This document shows positions 20,254 through 32,800 of a stretch of 55,682 bases of DNA, one piece after another. The notes below the pieces were generated by a model that searched no databases, had not been told where the DNA came from, and was given only the letters and a program-made list of their open reading frames with translations. Source of the stretch: Nemertoderma westbladi (Eukaryota > Xenacoelomorpha > Nemertodermatida > Nemertodermatidae); assembly GCA_032718475.1 (NCBI GenBank), contig JAUCBJ010002121.1:1-55682 (forward strand). The letters run 5' to 3'. The stretch's first letter is position 1; each line of letters begins with the position of its first letter. Position numbers and translations under genes: made by a program.

Positions 20254-20280
20254 GACCTCACGAAGGTCATTGGGGGGGAC
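20254..20280 (+). other. BEL-1 hairpin and polypurine tract
   Basis: GACCT (20254-20258) and AGGTC (20264-20268) form a short hairpin; TGGGGGGGAC (20271-20280) directly precedes the 3' LTR and should prime plus-strand synthesis. The same hairpin-then-G-tract order occurs at 39122-39159. Confidence 0.8.
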
Positions 20281-21781
20281 TGTTCGCGGTATTTCAACTT
20301 TTCATAACGCGAGTTGAATATTTTTTGTATTTATTAAAAATGATTATTCCGATATTACTACTGGGTGCGGGACCATGGGTTTTGGGCACATTCTATAAAC
20401 TGGGGGCGATTTATGGGCGAACTTTGGGGCGACTTACAGGGTACGGGACTAATTTCATGTTTATAAGGGCCAAGGGGGGATGGAAAATTCAAGCAGTATT
20501 CAGGTTAGCCTGATTACTATTAGGCCCTGGCCAACTTCCTGCTGCCTGTAGAGGTGGATTTGGTAACGCGCCAGGCCTAAAGGACAAGGACTGCCCTTAG
20601 CGGTCCCTGGCCAACAGCAGTTATTACGAGCCTGAAAAGGACATCGGAACGCCGGCTGCTTGCGTCAGGGATTTGCGACGGGAAACGACAGCCCCCTTAG
20701 CCAAGCCGTACTGGTTCTCGATGACCGATCCCTTCGGGGTTCGCGAGGGGTGGGACGGACACGCGAAAGGGCGGCCGACTTACAGAGGAAGGGTTTGACG
20801 AGGACTGCCCTTAGCGGTCTCTGGTCAACAGCAGTTATTACGAGCCTGAAAAGGACATCGGAACGCCGGCTGCTTGTACCAGGGATTTGCGACGGGAACC
20901 GACGACAGACCCCTTAGCCAAGCCGTACTGGTTCTCGATGATCGTTCCCTTCGGGGTTCGTGAGGGGTGGGACGGACACGCGACGGGGTCGAAAGACAAA
21001 GGACTGGACTCTACTGGCCTACCGACTGTTCGGAGCAGTTTCTCGGCTGCCGAAGCGACTACGAGCCTGAAAGGGACTCGGAAAGCCTAGGTGGTTGGGT
21101 TTCTGCGATGAACCGACGGACCCCTAGCCAAGCCGTACTGGTTCTCGATGATCGAACCCTTCGGGGTTCGGGAGGGGTGGGACGGACACGCGAACGGGTC
21201 CACCGACACGACAGACTCCTAGCCAAGCCGTACTGGTTCTCGATGACCGATCCCTTCGGGGTTCGAGAGGGGTGGTACGGATACGCGACAGAGTCTACCG
21301 ACTGGACCGACCCTTAGCCAAGCCGTGCTGGTTCTCGATGATCGATCCCTTCGGGGTTCGGGAGGGGTGGAACGGACACGCGACAGGGTCGACCGACACC
21401 GACACTACGGCATCAAGACTAGGACCGAGGGAAAATCTGGGGAACATTAGTTAGGCTAAAATCTGAGCGAACAGTGGGTAATTAAATAATATACTGTAGG
21501 GATTTATATTGTCGTGTATAATTATTGTGAATATTTGGTGTATATTGATTTGGGGAAGCCCAAAATTATTCTCAATCAGGATTGTAACAGGGTTCAGTGA
21601 GATTAACTACATTAAAGAATATATCCAACCAATGCAGCTTTTTCTCAACCGCAATCCTGCATCTAAGAAATTCCTCCTTCTCCACAATCAATATCCGGTG
21701 ACTGGCCGGGACTCCGTGGTCTGTAAAGCCCCGCCTCCAGCATCGGCGTTTTTCCCCCCTGGTGTCGGGATAACGGCAACA
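20281..21781 (+). repeat. BEL-1 3' LTR
   Basis: It begins TGTTCGCGG and ends GGCAACA, 1501 bp. Compared with the 5' LTR it keeps CpG at ten sites lost there. It lacks 5 bp around 20873, where the 5' copy has an extra CGGGA-type insertion. It is followed by target duplication CCACT and the satellite. Confidence 0.95.
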
Positions 21782-23050
21782 CCACTCCTACCTTTGGGTA
21801 GCGGATAGGGTAGAGCCACTCCTACCTTTGGGTAGCGGATAGGGTAGAGCCACTCCTACCTTCGGGTAGCAGATAGAAGTAGCACCTACGCATACCTCCG
21901 GGTAGCAGACAGAAGTTGCGCCCACCCCTACCTTCGGGTAGCAGATAGAAGTAGCGCACACCCCTACCATCGGGTAGCAGATAGGAGTAGCGCCCACCCC
22001 TACCTTCGGGTAGCAGATAGGATTAGCGCCCACCCCTACCTTCGGGTAGCAAACAGGAGTAGCGCCCACCCGTACCTTCAGGTAGCAGATAGGGTAGAGC
22101 TACTCATACCTTCGGGTAGCAGATAGGGTAGAGCCTCTCCTACCTTCGGGTAGCGGATAGGGTAGAGCCACTCCTACCTTCGGGTAGCAGATAGGGTAGA
22201 GCCACTCCTACCTTCGGGTAGCAGATAGAAGTAGCACCTACTCATACCTTCGGGTAGCAGACATGAGTTGCGCCCACCCCTACCTTCGGGAAGCAGATAG
22301 AATTAGCGCCCACCCCAACCTTCGGGTAGCAGATAGGAGTAGCGCCCACCCCTACCTTTGGGTAGCAGATAGGATTAGTGCCCACCCCTACCTTCGGGTA
22401 GCAGACAGGAGTAGCGCCCACCAGTACCTTTGGGTAGCAGACAGGAGTAGAGCCCACCCCTACCTTCGGGTAGCAGATTGCAGTAGCGCTCGCCCCTACC
22501 TTCAGATGGCAGATATGAGCAGCGCCCACCCCTACCTTCGGGTAGCAGGTAGGAGTAGCGCCCACCCCTACCTTTGGGTAGCAGTTAGGAGCAGCGCCCA
22601 CCCCTACCTTCAGGTAGCAGATAGGATTAGTGCCCATCCCTACCTTCGGGTAGCAGATAGGAGTAGCGCCCACCCCTACCTTCGGGTTGCAGATATCAGT
22701 AGCACCAACCCCTACCTTCGGGCAGCAGATAGGAGTAGCGCCCGTCCCTATCTTCGGGTAGCAGACAGGAGTATCGCCCACCCATACCTTCGGGTAGCAG
22801 ATAGGAGTAGCGCCCACTCCTACCTTCAGGTAGCAGATAGGAGTAGCGTCTACCCTTACCTCAGGGTAGCATATATAAGTAGCGCCCACCCCTACCTTAG
22901 GGTAGCAGATAGGAGTAGCGCCCACCCCTACATTCATGTGGCAGATAGGAGTAGCGCCCATCCCTAACTTCGGGTAGCAGATAGGAGTAGCGCCAATCCC
23001 TACCTTAGGGGTAGCAGATAGGAGTAGCGCCCACCCTTACCGGGTTAACA
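21782..23050. repeat. Satellite array, right block: 34-bp units changing to 36-bp units
   Basis: After BEL-1 a few 34-bp units of the left type resume. They then become 36-bp units (GGGTAGCAGATAGGAGTAGC, then GCCCACCCCTACCTTC) from about 21870, with a return to 34-bp units near 22085-22225. The CTACCTTCGGGTAG inverted repeat is kept. Units of 36 bp stay open in frame on both strands, which creates long 12-residue-repeat ORFs that I do not regard as genes. Confidence 0.93.
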
Positions 23051-23126
23051 GAGTCTAGGTTTAGTGTAAGTAGCAGCGTGGACAACTACGGTAACATGAA
23101 AGGCTGCTCTATGGTAATACTATACG

Positions 23127-23412
23127 CAGACTGCTGCATTGCAACTATGCACATTGAGATGCTATGCTGGCTTAATAAAAATATTATTCTGCCACCAACA
23201 TGCAATCCACAATTGGCATGCCCCAATGCACAGTGCATTACGAGTGCTGGCTTATCAACTATGAAACCACAACTCCCTATCCACCATGACTTTTGGGAGA
23301 TTATCCGCATCTTCAAGGCCAGTGTCCTTTAGGAGGCGTCTCACGAAAGTCATGGTCAGTCAACCATGCTTATTTTCTCCATGGGGCTGTCAAAGCACTA
23401 GATTGTGCAGTG
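23127..23412 (-). mobile_element. LINE 3' fragments, minus strand (part before the insertion)
   Basis: 23207-23412 matches the 3' UTR and end of the RT ORF of the LINE at 48385-48600 (CTTCAAGGCCAGTGTCCTTT and the following MTFLRR-encoding stretch). A second short 3'-UTR-like piece lies at about 23127-23180. The match stops at 23412 and resumes at 24740 with the next bases of the same LINE. Confidence 0.8.
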
Positions 23413-24739
23413 TAATCGATTTTTCGCGCCTCCGTAGGCAACAATACAAAAATACGCTCCCTCAAGATTATAATTTAGAAATGCAATAATCACAACATAA
23501 TTATTCCCTTCCCCTTCCCTAACCGCAATACCCCATTGCCATCTACACCCAATATCACGGCCTCCCCAATCCGATCACCTTTCCATTCACCTACTGTGAT
23601 CAACGTAATTATTGCACAATAAAGACAGAGTCTGATTAGGTGATAATTAGGGGTCAACTTCACAATGACCTCAGACACCGGGTTAAAAAGGGCCACATTT
23701 GGATGATTTAAACAGTCAGTAACCACAGGCCTTAGTAGATAGCAGCTTTGGCAGATAATCTAGGCTCTGCTATTCGGTATCGGACCTACACTGCGCCATT
23801 ACTCTGATCCCCTAATGGGACCTAGTGTTTGGATGTGTGGGTAAGGCTCCCGCTGAGAACTGAGCTTTGGCCGACCAGCCCTGAGCGCTAGCGCTCTCTG
23901 CCCCCTGGGCTACTCCGTTCATCTCCGTTCGTTCGAACGGCTTAGTCGTCATGACAAGGTAGCAGCAATCTTCCTGTGTTTTGACTCTGTCAGATTACGG
24001 TAGTGCTTGCGCACTTTCCCCGTAAGTAGACTTAGTGGAGCGACCTCGGTTAGTCCTCTAAGTCGTAGGACAAAGTAGCAGCTAACCATCTGTGTCCAAT
24101 CGGACCCACCCGCGTTTGGACCCAGACGGTAACCTGGTGTTTGTACTATTGCCAAGTTTCCAATAGCGCAAAGCAGCACCAAGTTTAATACGACTTTATT
24201 CTACCCCCTTTTGAGACTTTTAGACTTTGACCTTTTCATACTGTACCTTTGTGTGGATTTTGACTATATTTTTTAGAGTATTTTAGCATAACGAAACGAC
24301 TAAAATACTGTATTTTATGTACTATTATCGATTACAATTTTTTGGATTGTATTATTTTTCGAGGTCATACTTTGGATTCTAACGGACCCAAAGCACCCCT
24401 CACCCTGTTTCTCTTTTTCCCTATTTTTCCCTCAGAGGTTTTTCAATGGTCTTACGTAGAGTACACTATTTTTATACCAGAAGGAAGCAATATAACATCT
24501 GGAGAAACATAAATCACTGTGTGTTAGTACTATCGTGAAAGGATTGTGGATGTCCGTAAATAACAAGTCTTCGAAGGACCGTGTATTATTGCGAGTTATT
24601 TTCAAGTCAGTCTTGATACCGGAGAAACCAAAACAGTAAGGAAAGTGAAGGAACAATTTTTGGAACTTTTAGAGATACAAAGCCGTTTTAGGAGCTTATT
24701 TCCATTACATGCACCAGAACTCACCAGAAATCCATTACA
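23413..24739. mobile_element. 1.33-kb insertion inside the LINE, 7-bp target duplication
   Basis: TGCAGTG is found at 23406-23412 and again at 24740-24746, and the LINE alignment is continuous when the segment between is removed. No terminal inverted repeats are seen. TCCATTACATGCA occurs twice near the right end (24700-24712 and 24731-24743). On the minus strand around 23880-23940 GGAGTAGCCCAGGGGG resembles a tRNA A box, so a SINE-like or composite retroposon is possible. No coding content. Confidence 0.6.
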
Positions 24740-24905
24740 TGCAGTGACTGGTCCTCACGGCGAATACAGCGGCCTGCAAAGCGGAGGCGGCTTTGTTCAA
24801 GTGCCAAGCTTGGGGAACCAATGAGACACCGCCAATGTTATATAGTGTCTGGTTGTAGATGTGTGCATTGTACTTGACACAGTGAACCCGAGGTAGCTTT
24901 ATTGT
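24740..24905 (-). mobile_element. LINE fragment, minus strand (part after the insertion)
   Basis: ACTGGTCCTCACGGCGAA through GTGTGCATTGTACTTGAC matches 48600-48775 of the longer minus-strand copy and continues the fragment ending at 23412. It encodes the antisense of the RLRFAGHCFRRED region. Confidence 0.8.
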
Positions 24906-26059
24906 GAATGAAATTCGATCAAAATCGATAGAGCCGTTTTTGTTCTAGGGCAGTAGTAGTACTCAGTAGCTTCTTTTTCTTACAGTAATCAAGTCTTGCG
25001 ATTGCTAAATACTGTAAACTTAGAGTTGAACTTCACTACATACATTTTCCCTAAAATGACATTTTGAAGCTATAATATGCAATTATATTTATTTAAAATG
25101 ATTCCATTAAATTCGACTGTAAATAATTACAATATAATTAGAATGTAAATAAGCCTATAAAATAAGATAAATATATAAAATAGGCCTATAAAATAAAGAA
25201 AAATATATAAAAAAAGGCCTATATATTTTTACGTAATGTAATATATTTAGCTATTTCTCCTTTAAATATTAATTTTACGGATGTATTTTCCTAATTTGTT
25301 TGATTAATGATTATCAGTTTTATTATTTTTTTAAATAAATTATTATTATCATTACCATCGAATTTTATTGAATATAAATTAGAATGTAAATAATGTATTC
25401 GTTTAAAAAATATACCCTCTAAATATTTATTTGTATGTATTATTACAAACTAAGATTAGACATATATTTCTATATAGTACTAGAATTAAAAAAAATGAAT
25501 TATAATTAATTAAATTACAGAATGCATGAATAAGGGTTACTTTAAACCCGCAAATTTGCAAAATAGTAGCTATTTTTTAAGTGGCTGAGTGGTAAATGTC
25601 TATTGAAATATATAATTTAGAGAAATATTTATTGGTAAACCACCTGACACACGTATGGTTGGTGTTGAGAAGGATTACAAAGTCTATTGTATATATATAA
25701 TACTTAGTACTGGATATATGAGCGAGTAAGACCAAAGGTCAAATAGATAAGATTCATTCAATACTACATTACAGGATATTAGTCTGAAGTATTTACTGTA
25801 AGTATTTACTCTAAAGTAGGAGGCCTATTAGGATTACATCGTTACAAGAATGAATAATTTGAATTTACTGTAGGTATTAGGTTTACATAATTATGTAAAA
25901 GTAATTAGTATAAGTTTGTATTATGGAACTATTGTGACGAGGTGTATTGCAACGAACAAGCAAAAAATAAAAAAATAAAAATAGTAGGCCGTTAGGCCAG
26001 GGATTACGCATAAAATCGACGATTTACTTACTCGAGAACTCATTTAGCTATCATTAGGA
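24906..26059. other. AT-rich non-coding stretch
   Basis: Many TATATAAA and TAGGCCTA-like strings (for example around 25155 and 25185) but no ORF of note, no tandem array and no LTR. I searched it for a 5' LTR of BEL-2 and saw none. Confidence 0.6.
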
Positions 26060-26178
26060 TGCAAGGCGCCAAAACGAAAACTGCCCTGGTCCCTATGCGT
26101 TGTTCGAACCCACGACCGCCGGAAAGATGTGAATTTAAGGCAATGGATTTAACCACTACGCCAAGGTGGGTTCGATAT
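26060..26178 (-). mobile_element. tRNA-derived SINE-like sequence
   Basis: Read on the minus strand, 26173-26090 gives CACCTTGGCGTAGTGGTTAA (A-box-like), about 40 bases, then GTGGGTTCGAAC (B box), the spacing of a pol III internal promoter. The anticodon region is not well paired and no CCA-ready acceptor is formed. An A-rich run lies at 25963-25983. A SINE head is more likely than a tRNA gene. Confidence 0.5.
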
Positions 26179-26573
26179 ATTTAAATTAGATGTATGCCTA
26201 CCTTTAATGGCATTAAACAAACTTATAAATTAATAACAAATGAACAGAACTTAAACACAGGGACACCTTTAGGCATTAATTGAAGATTGCAGTTAGCGAT
26301 TACTATTCAAATTATAGCTGGGCTGCCACCTAGCGGCCTGGTAATGAACCGACTAATTTTACCTACAGTATATTATTCAGAATGATAGTGATTTTTTATG
26401 TACAAATGTACAATTTTATGTACATTTTGTACAAATTGTTCCAGAATATTGTGTATTTTTATTAAATAGAATAAATGGCCTGCAGTGAACAATAATTCTT
26501 GCAATATTTGAATGCCTATTTCTCAGCTGTTTCTCAACGAAATTCCAGCATTGTTACATATTTGGAATCCTTG

Positions 26574-26742
26574 CAACGCAAGCTTTCTATTGATGTGAAA
26601 AAATTACGACTAAAGTGAAGAATGGCAATTTTTTTTATTTTATTTTTTATTTATTTATCTTTTTTTTATTTTTATTTTTTTTTATTTTTTATTTATTTTT
26701 ATTTATTTTTATTTTTTTCATATCATTAGAAAGCTTGCGTTG
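26574..26742. mobile_element. Short hairpin MITE
   Basis: CAACGCAAGCTTTCTATTGA with following GTGAAAAAA (left) and its near-perfect inverse ending CTTGCGTTG (right, about 26714-26742) flank about 100 bp of T-rich sequence. The whole would fold into one long stem. No coding content; target duplication not clear. Confidence 0.6.
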
Positions 26743-26830
26743 GCACAACTATCAGCAACATAACTGCATAGCATACAGCAGTATAGGCAGACTCATAAAC
26801 TCATATTGTACTGAAGCCCGGGCTGCCAGG

Positions 26831-29800
26831 ATGCCTTCTGGGTCAAATGGTAGTAGATTAGAGAATAGCTTTGGTGTATTAGAAGATATGCAGTTAGATA
26901 CGGCCGGCCAGACCGCTAACACTGAAGATTCCTCTACGCCGGTACTGGGCCTACTAGCACCGGGGACGTGGTACCGGTAATTATCAATACTTGCTTAGCG
27001 GTATCGTTGCAGGGTTTATCGAAGAATACATTTACGGTAACGAGTAATGTCATCTTGGAGAGATTCACGCCCGAAGAGATACTCAAGGTGAAGCAACTGC
27101 TTTCGGAATTGGCCAAGGTTAAACAGACGGGCAGATACTCAAGGAAGGACTGCAGCATCAGCAAATGTCAAGGATACCTGGGATCTATTAGTCGAGTTGG
27201 ACAAAAAAGGAACGCTTCCGGTGATCACCATAGAGGCACTAGAAGCGTTGTCGGTTCCAGTGCTCAAATCTAAGAACAACAGGGAACACGATATGGATGT
27301 TATTACACGTCTCAGTTTATTGGATGAAAAAATCGAGGAGTTTCAAAAGACGGTTAAAGAAAAGTTTAATTCGATGGAAGTAAAACTTGCGGAAAGTATT
27401 AACCCCGAGGCGTAACGAAAGAGTAAAGAGCAAAGCAAAGAGCGTGGCGTGAGGCGGAACGTAAGGAACGTGTAGCGAGAGAGGAAAGCGAACGCAGGGA
27501 ACGTGAGGCGAGAGAGGAAAACGAGTGCAAATAACGCGAGGTGAGAGAGGAAAATGAGTGCAAAGAATGCGAGGCGAGAGAGGAAAACGAACGCAGAGAG
27601 CGTGAGGCGAGACGAAGGGAGGGGGCTAGAAGAGAGTTGGAATTGGCTGAGCGGGACGCACGGGAGTGTAGGGAGAGAATGGCAAGAAAGGAGTATGAGC
27701 GAGAAGAGTTAGAGAAACGTCAAGGTGAGCTTAGAGGGTACAAAGCTATACATACGCGCGAACGGGAACTGGCGCGAATAGGGGCGTCTGAGAGTGGGGC
27801 AGGCTCGAGTATTTTCGAGGAGCCAGGGGCTGTGGATACATTTATTAATACCGCACTTACAGGGACCGCACGACAGACCCAAGACTGGTGTGACCGTACG
27901 GGCGGGGGAGGGGTAATAATAATGCTACAGTAGACGTCGTTAATATTAATAGTACCGTATTGGATAACCCTAATCCCTTTATTGCAGCAAATAATACTTT
28001 ACCTAGTAGCAGTAATTTAAATTTAAATACAAATAATAGTTTCAATTTGAACGTGCAAAATAATCCGAATAATAATTTAAATTTAGAAAATAACAATAAT
28101 TCAAATAATTTAAGTAATGATCCAAGCCCGAATTTATAAAATAATTCAAATAATTTAAGTAATGATCCAAGCCCGAATTTACAAAATAATTCAAATGATT
28201 TTGTTTCAAACGAACAAATTAATTCCGTTTCCAATATGGGTGCTATTAACGTGAACACGTCGGGCGTGTATGGCCAGGCAGAAGGGGGCCTGGTAGGCCA
28301 CGTAGTTGGTAGGGAGGGAGTGGCTGGGTTGGGTAGACCCAGAGAGGGCCTGGTAGGCCACGTAGTTGGTAGGCCGGAGCAGACGGGGTTGAGCCAACCC
28401 AGAGAGGGCCTGGTAGGCCACGTAATTGGTAGGCAGGGAGTGGCTGGGTTGGGTAGACCCAGCGAGGGCCTGGTAGGCCACGTAGTTGGTAGGCAGGGAG
28501 TAGAGGGCCTGGTAGGCCACGCAATAGCAGAGGATGAGGCGGGGGTGAATAGACCCGACCGCGGTAGGGTTGATGTGTCGACTGGAGAGGGATATAGTAG
28601 CGGGGTGAGAGATAGCGAAGTTAGATGTGGCGAGTGGGGGGGGGGGGGGGGGGGGGGGGGGCTACAGGGGCCCCACAACAGCGAGTTAGCGGCGAAAGGG
28701 GGGGGGGGGCAGAGAGTGTCCCACAGCCGTCAGCGGATAATGCGCGGGCCGAAATAGGTAAACCGCAACACCCGGCGACGGAAAGCAATAGGGGGATTGC
28801 GAGTATCCCCAGCGGCGTGCGACCGAGCAGAGAGAGACAGGTTGACGTCGTAAGAGGGCGGACGAAGCGTCGAGCCCGATCAGAAGAGGGAAGAAGATCA
28901 GTGGGGTTTAACCGGGAGGTCGACGAGAGATCTCACGAGCGGGAATACTCCACTGAAAGGAGAAGAAGAGAAGATAGTAGTAGAAGTATCGCCGCGAACG
29001 ATAGAAGAGCGAGGACGGATAGCGAGCCGTCGGTAGTCAAGATGAGAACAGAGAGTCAGTGGGGTCGGACTCCGGGAGATTGCCATCGCCCCGGAGAGAT
29101 GCGACCTGGTGAGGCGCATTACGCGCCGATGGAGGGGTACGCGATGTACCGGTACAAAGACGAGGACAGTAGAGGGGGGGGGGGGGGGGGTCGAAGAGAA
29201 ACTTTCCGACGGAATATACCTACCGATCGAGAATACGGTAGCCGCGGGGAGGACTATTCGAGAAGAATAAACTTCGATCCCGAGCGACACATGCAGACTG
29301 TAGGACATACTGTAGGCCTTACTGCACATACCATAGGCCATACTGACAGAGGCAATGTAGGCGATAGGATAGCGCGGACGATGGGATTAAACCCGGAAGT
29401 CGCGGAATACATACCGGCGAGTAGGCCAGAAGCTGATAGGCCTATACCGGTACCAGTACAGCAGTATGACTACAGCATGCAGGGACATAACATATACCCA
29501 GGGGAGGGGGGAATTATTGCGGATAGGTGTATGGGCCCCAACATATTAACATCAACCCCAGTACCAAACATAGAGGTGGGAGGGGGGGGGGGGGGGGGGC
29601 AGGGTGACATTCCCCCATCACAATATCAACAATATACCCCGATAGGAGCAAGAACAACGGGACCCTTGGATAAAAATAGGTCATGCGACACAGAAATATG
29701 GAGGGGGCCGCTACCCCCGATGACATATCCAAGTCAAAGGAAAGGTGGAAATAGGACAGACGGACCGCACCAGACAGGAGAAACTATACAACATCCATCG

Positions 29801-29878
29801 AACCCATTGGAAGCACAGGCGATGGGGATGGCCACGTTGATCGATGCGTTGAAAACGAGGATCGAGTTACCACCCGTG
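26831..29878 (+). pseudogene. gag: BEL-2 gag N-terminal region, multiply frameshifted
   Basis: Open pieces lie in different phases: about 26831-26977, 26968-27150, 27170-27414, 27541-27933, 28236-28620 and 28625-29875. Content fits a gag: a helical segment (MDVITRLSLLDEKIEEFQK), a Glu/Arg coiled coil from about 30-bp repeats (27430-27760), a Gly-rich 20-residue repeat section (28268-28530), then an Arg-rich region. Four long G runs (about 28627-28660, 28697-28710, 29171-29190, 29580-29600) lie inside and can account for phase changes. The last shift to the pol frame is at about 29875. Confidence 0.7.
28268..28530 (+). repeat. 60-bp minisatellite inside BEL-2 gag
   Basis: GGGCCTGGTAGGCCACGTAG with GTTGGTAGG and a GGGTTGGGTAGACCCAG half recurs about every 60 bp, five times. 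It is in frame and encodes EGLVGHVVGR-type repeats. GGCCTGGTAGGCC is itself an inverted repeat. Confidence 0.85.
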
Positions 29879-29880
29879 CC

Positions 29881-32800
29881 GTGGAACCATTCAAATTCGA
29901 TGGGAGTAGGCCGGAAGAATATCTACAGTTTCAGCGCATGTATAGTAACGAAATACTAACAAAGAACTTCATGCAGGCGGAGGAGTGCCTAAAGTATCTG
30001 CAAGTATACACGGGAGGCCCAGTATACGATATCGTGAGGCAATACCAAGGCATAGAGGGCGGCTTCACGACAGCATGGCGGGCACTGGATAGGGAATACG
30101 GGCACCCGGCCAAGATCATCAGGCAGACACTGAGAGGCATAACATCGTGTGGCCTACAGGATAATCCCGTTAGCATTAAGACGTTCGCTAACAAAGTCGA
30201 AAAGGCGCTAATCGTGCTGGAGACGCTAAACGCGCCATACGAGCTCAACGCGTCCAACAACATCACCACGATAGCGCAGGCACTACCGAACTGGCTGCGC
30301 AACAAGTGGAGGAAAATCGCTTTCTCCACTCGAGACAAGAAGGGTGTGGAACCGGGTTTAGAAGAAATGTCAAGCTTCTTAAACTACGAGGCTGAACTGA
30401 TAACTGACCCAGTCTATAGCGAAGATAGCCTGGGAAAGGGACCGAAGACGGATTACCATAGACCGAAGCCAGAGCACAATACATCAAACGCATTACCGAG
30501 GCTCAGGCAATCATTGCCATATGCAGCGACGCAGGGGACTGCGAGTCCACAGATAGCCGAAAGTAAGACCACACCATGGAACGGACAGGGGAACAATAAC
30601 AACACAAATAAATATAACCCCAGTACGTCCAGTAGGCCGAATCCAAACAATAAGAATAGTAGGGACTTTGGTACAAACGCGGCTGCGATACGCAATGCGC
30701 TGTATAAGGAGGGCTACGACCCAAAGAGCAAATGCAAGCTACACGCAAATGCGCTTCATCAAACCATGAACTGCAGTTACTGGCAGGCGCTACCTAGGCA
30801 AGATCAGATAGATTATGCGTTGAGCAATAAAATCTGCTCGCGATGTGTGATGAGTGGACATAGAGCTAGGGAATGCAAGGAGAAGCCGGTAAAGTTCGGT
30901 CAAAGGAGAGGCCAAACGATGGCAACGAGCACAGTAGGGGCGAAGAAGAGAGGAACGGTGTTACTTGGAGTAGTACCCGTGCGAGTGATTGGAGAAGGCA
31001 ATCGATCAGTAACAACACTAATGCTGGTTGATAGTGGAGCTGCCTTCACATTAGTCGAGGAATGGGTGGCCGAAGAGATAGGATTGAGAACGAGGCCAAG
31101 CAGAATGGCGGTAACAACCATCTCTAGCAAAGATGAGATCCTGGAGATGAGAACCGGACGGTGCGCGATTGCAGCAGTGGCACCGGGATGCGACTATGGG
31201 GCAACCATCGACCCCATCCAAGTGATAGAGTCAATTAATATCAATGCCAGGCGGCCAACCAACATCGAGGTCGAGCAATATAAATTCCTGGACGACATTG
31301 ACTTCTCAATCCCAGATGTGGACGTTAGGAAGGTATCCATCATAGTAGGAATGGACTGCCCAACGGCCCACGAAAGAATGCAAATGGTCTTCGGCGAAGA
31401 CAAGCAGTGTGACCCGGTGGCGATATTAACACCATTCGGGTGGACGCTGAGTGGCCCAATCAAGAGCAAGATACCATTTAGGATGTCGGAGACATCAGGA
31501 TGCATGTTCGCGGGAACAATGCAGGAAATGGGCGATGAGGGAGCAGAGGAGCAGCTTAAAAGACTGCTCAGACAAGATTTCGAGGGACTGAAAGAGACCG
31601 GGGTCGGGACCTCGGTAGAAGACAAGCAGGCTTTACAAAGCGTGGAGGAATCGATGACATGCGATGAGGGGCGGTATACTATAGGAATGGTATGGAAACT
31701 ACCGAAGATACCACTACCCGATAATAGAGGGATGGTACTCACGAGACTCCGCAAGCTGAAACAAACACTAAAACGGAGCCCTGAGAAGAATGAGTATATC
31801 CACAGAACGATTAAGAAATACGTCGAGAAAGGATGGGCCGTGGAGTTACCGGTCGACGAACCGAACACGGACAGGACATATTACCTGCCACTCCACGTGG
31901 CTTTAGACCCAAAGAAAGGTAAACTGCGGATGGTAGTTGACGCATCGGCAAAGACCAACGGAAAATGCTTAAACGACTATCTGTTAGAAGGTCCAAACAT
32001 ATACAACTCGGGCATAGAGGTCCTACTTAGATTTAGGAATGGGAAACACGCCTTCACGTGTGACATAGAAGGCATGTTCAACCAAGTCCGTGTAACGGAG
32101 GAAGACAGCGACAGTCAACGCTTCTTATGGTATAACGGCGAGGAAGAACCGTCGATAATACCGGCATATAAGATGGTAGTACAAAACATGGGGGCCAAGT
32201 CGTCTTCATTTACGACGACTATGGCAGTGAGAGACACAGTGAAGGGGAAGGAAGATAGATACAGCACTAGGGCCGTCGATATGATTCGACGCGGCTTCTA
32301 CGTAGACGACGGAATGGAGTCTGGAAATACGGTTAATGAGATATTGGACACAGGGCGCGAGGTTCGCGACATCCTAAAAGGATCCGGCTTTAACCTGACC
32401 AAATTCCAATCCAGTTCGGAAGAATTTATCAAGGCGATAGAGGACAAGAGACCAGAATCGACCATGGATAATCCCACAACAGCCAAAGGGCAGGACATGG
32501 CGAACAAGAGAACAGAATCTCAACAGAAGGCATTGGGAATCGTGTGGAACAGAGAGACAGACGAACTGAAGTATCAGCTGAGCCAGGAGGGCGCAGACAT
32601 CCACACGAAGAGGGGCTATGTATCGTATATAGCAAGGATATACGATCCCCTAGGCCTAGCATCCCCATTATTAGTCACGGGGAAACAGATACTCAAGAGA
32701 GTATACAAATTGAAGGATGAGTGGGATGTAGAGGTACCAGAGGAAATCAAGAAACAGTGGAGTAAGTGGACAGGAGACTTGGAGAAGATGGGAACATACA

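Larger units (their letters stand above)
7617..21781 (+). mobile_element. BEL/Pao LTR retrotransposon, nearly complete (BEL-1)
   Basis: Two LTRs of about 1.5 kb, beginning TGTTCGCGG and ending GGCAACA, bracket gag-pol and an extra ORF. The 5-bp target duplication CCACT is present at 7612-7616 and 21782-21786, inside the satellite. Order: 5' LTR, leader, gag-protease-RT-RNase H-integrase, repeat-bearing spacer, exonuclease-like ORF, polypurine tract, 3' LTR. At 14.2 kb it is longer than typical BEL/Pao elements, mainly because of the long LTRs and the 4-kb region after pol. One frameshift in pol and three stops in the last ORF disable this copy. Confidence 0.95.

Noticed and set aside
22242-22967. 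Long ORFs on both strands encoding 12-residue repeats
   Set aside because: A 36-bp unit without stops is open on both strands automatically. There is no start context, no non-repeat domain, and neighbouring 34-bp units break the frame.
26615-26760. Phe/Leu-rich hydrophobic ORF that could pass for a membrane protein
   Set aside because: It is translated from the T-rich loop of the hairpin MITE.
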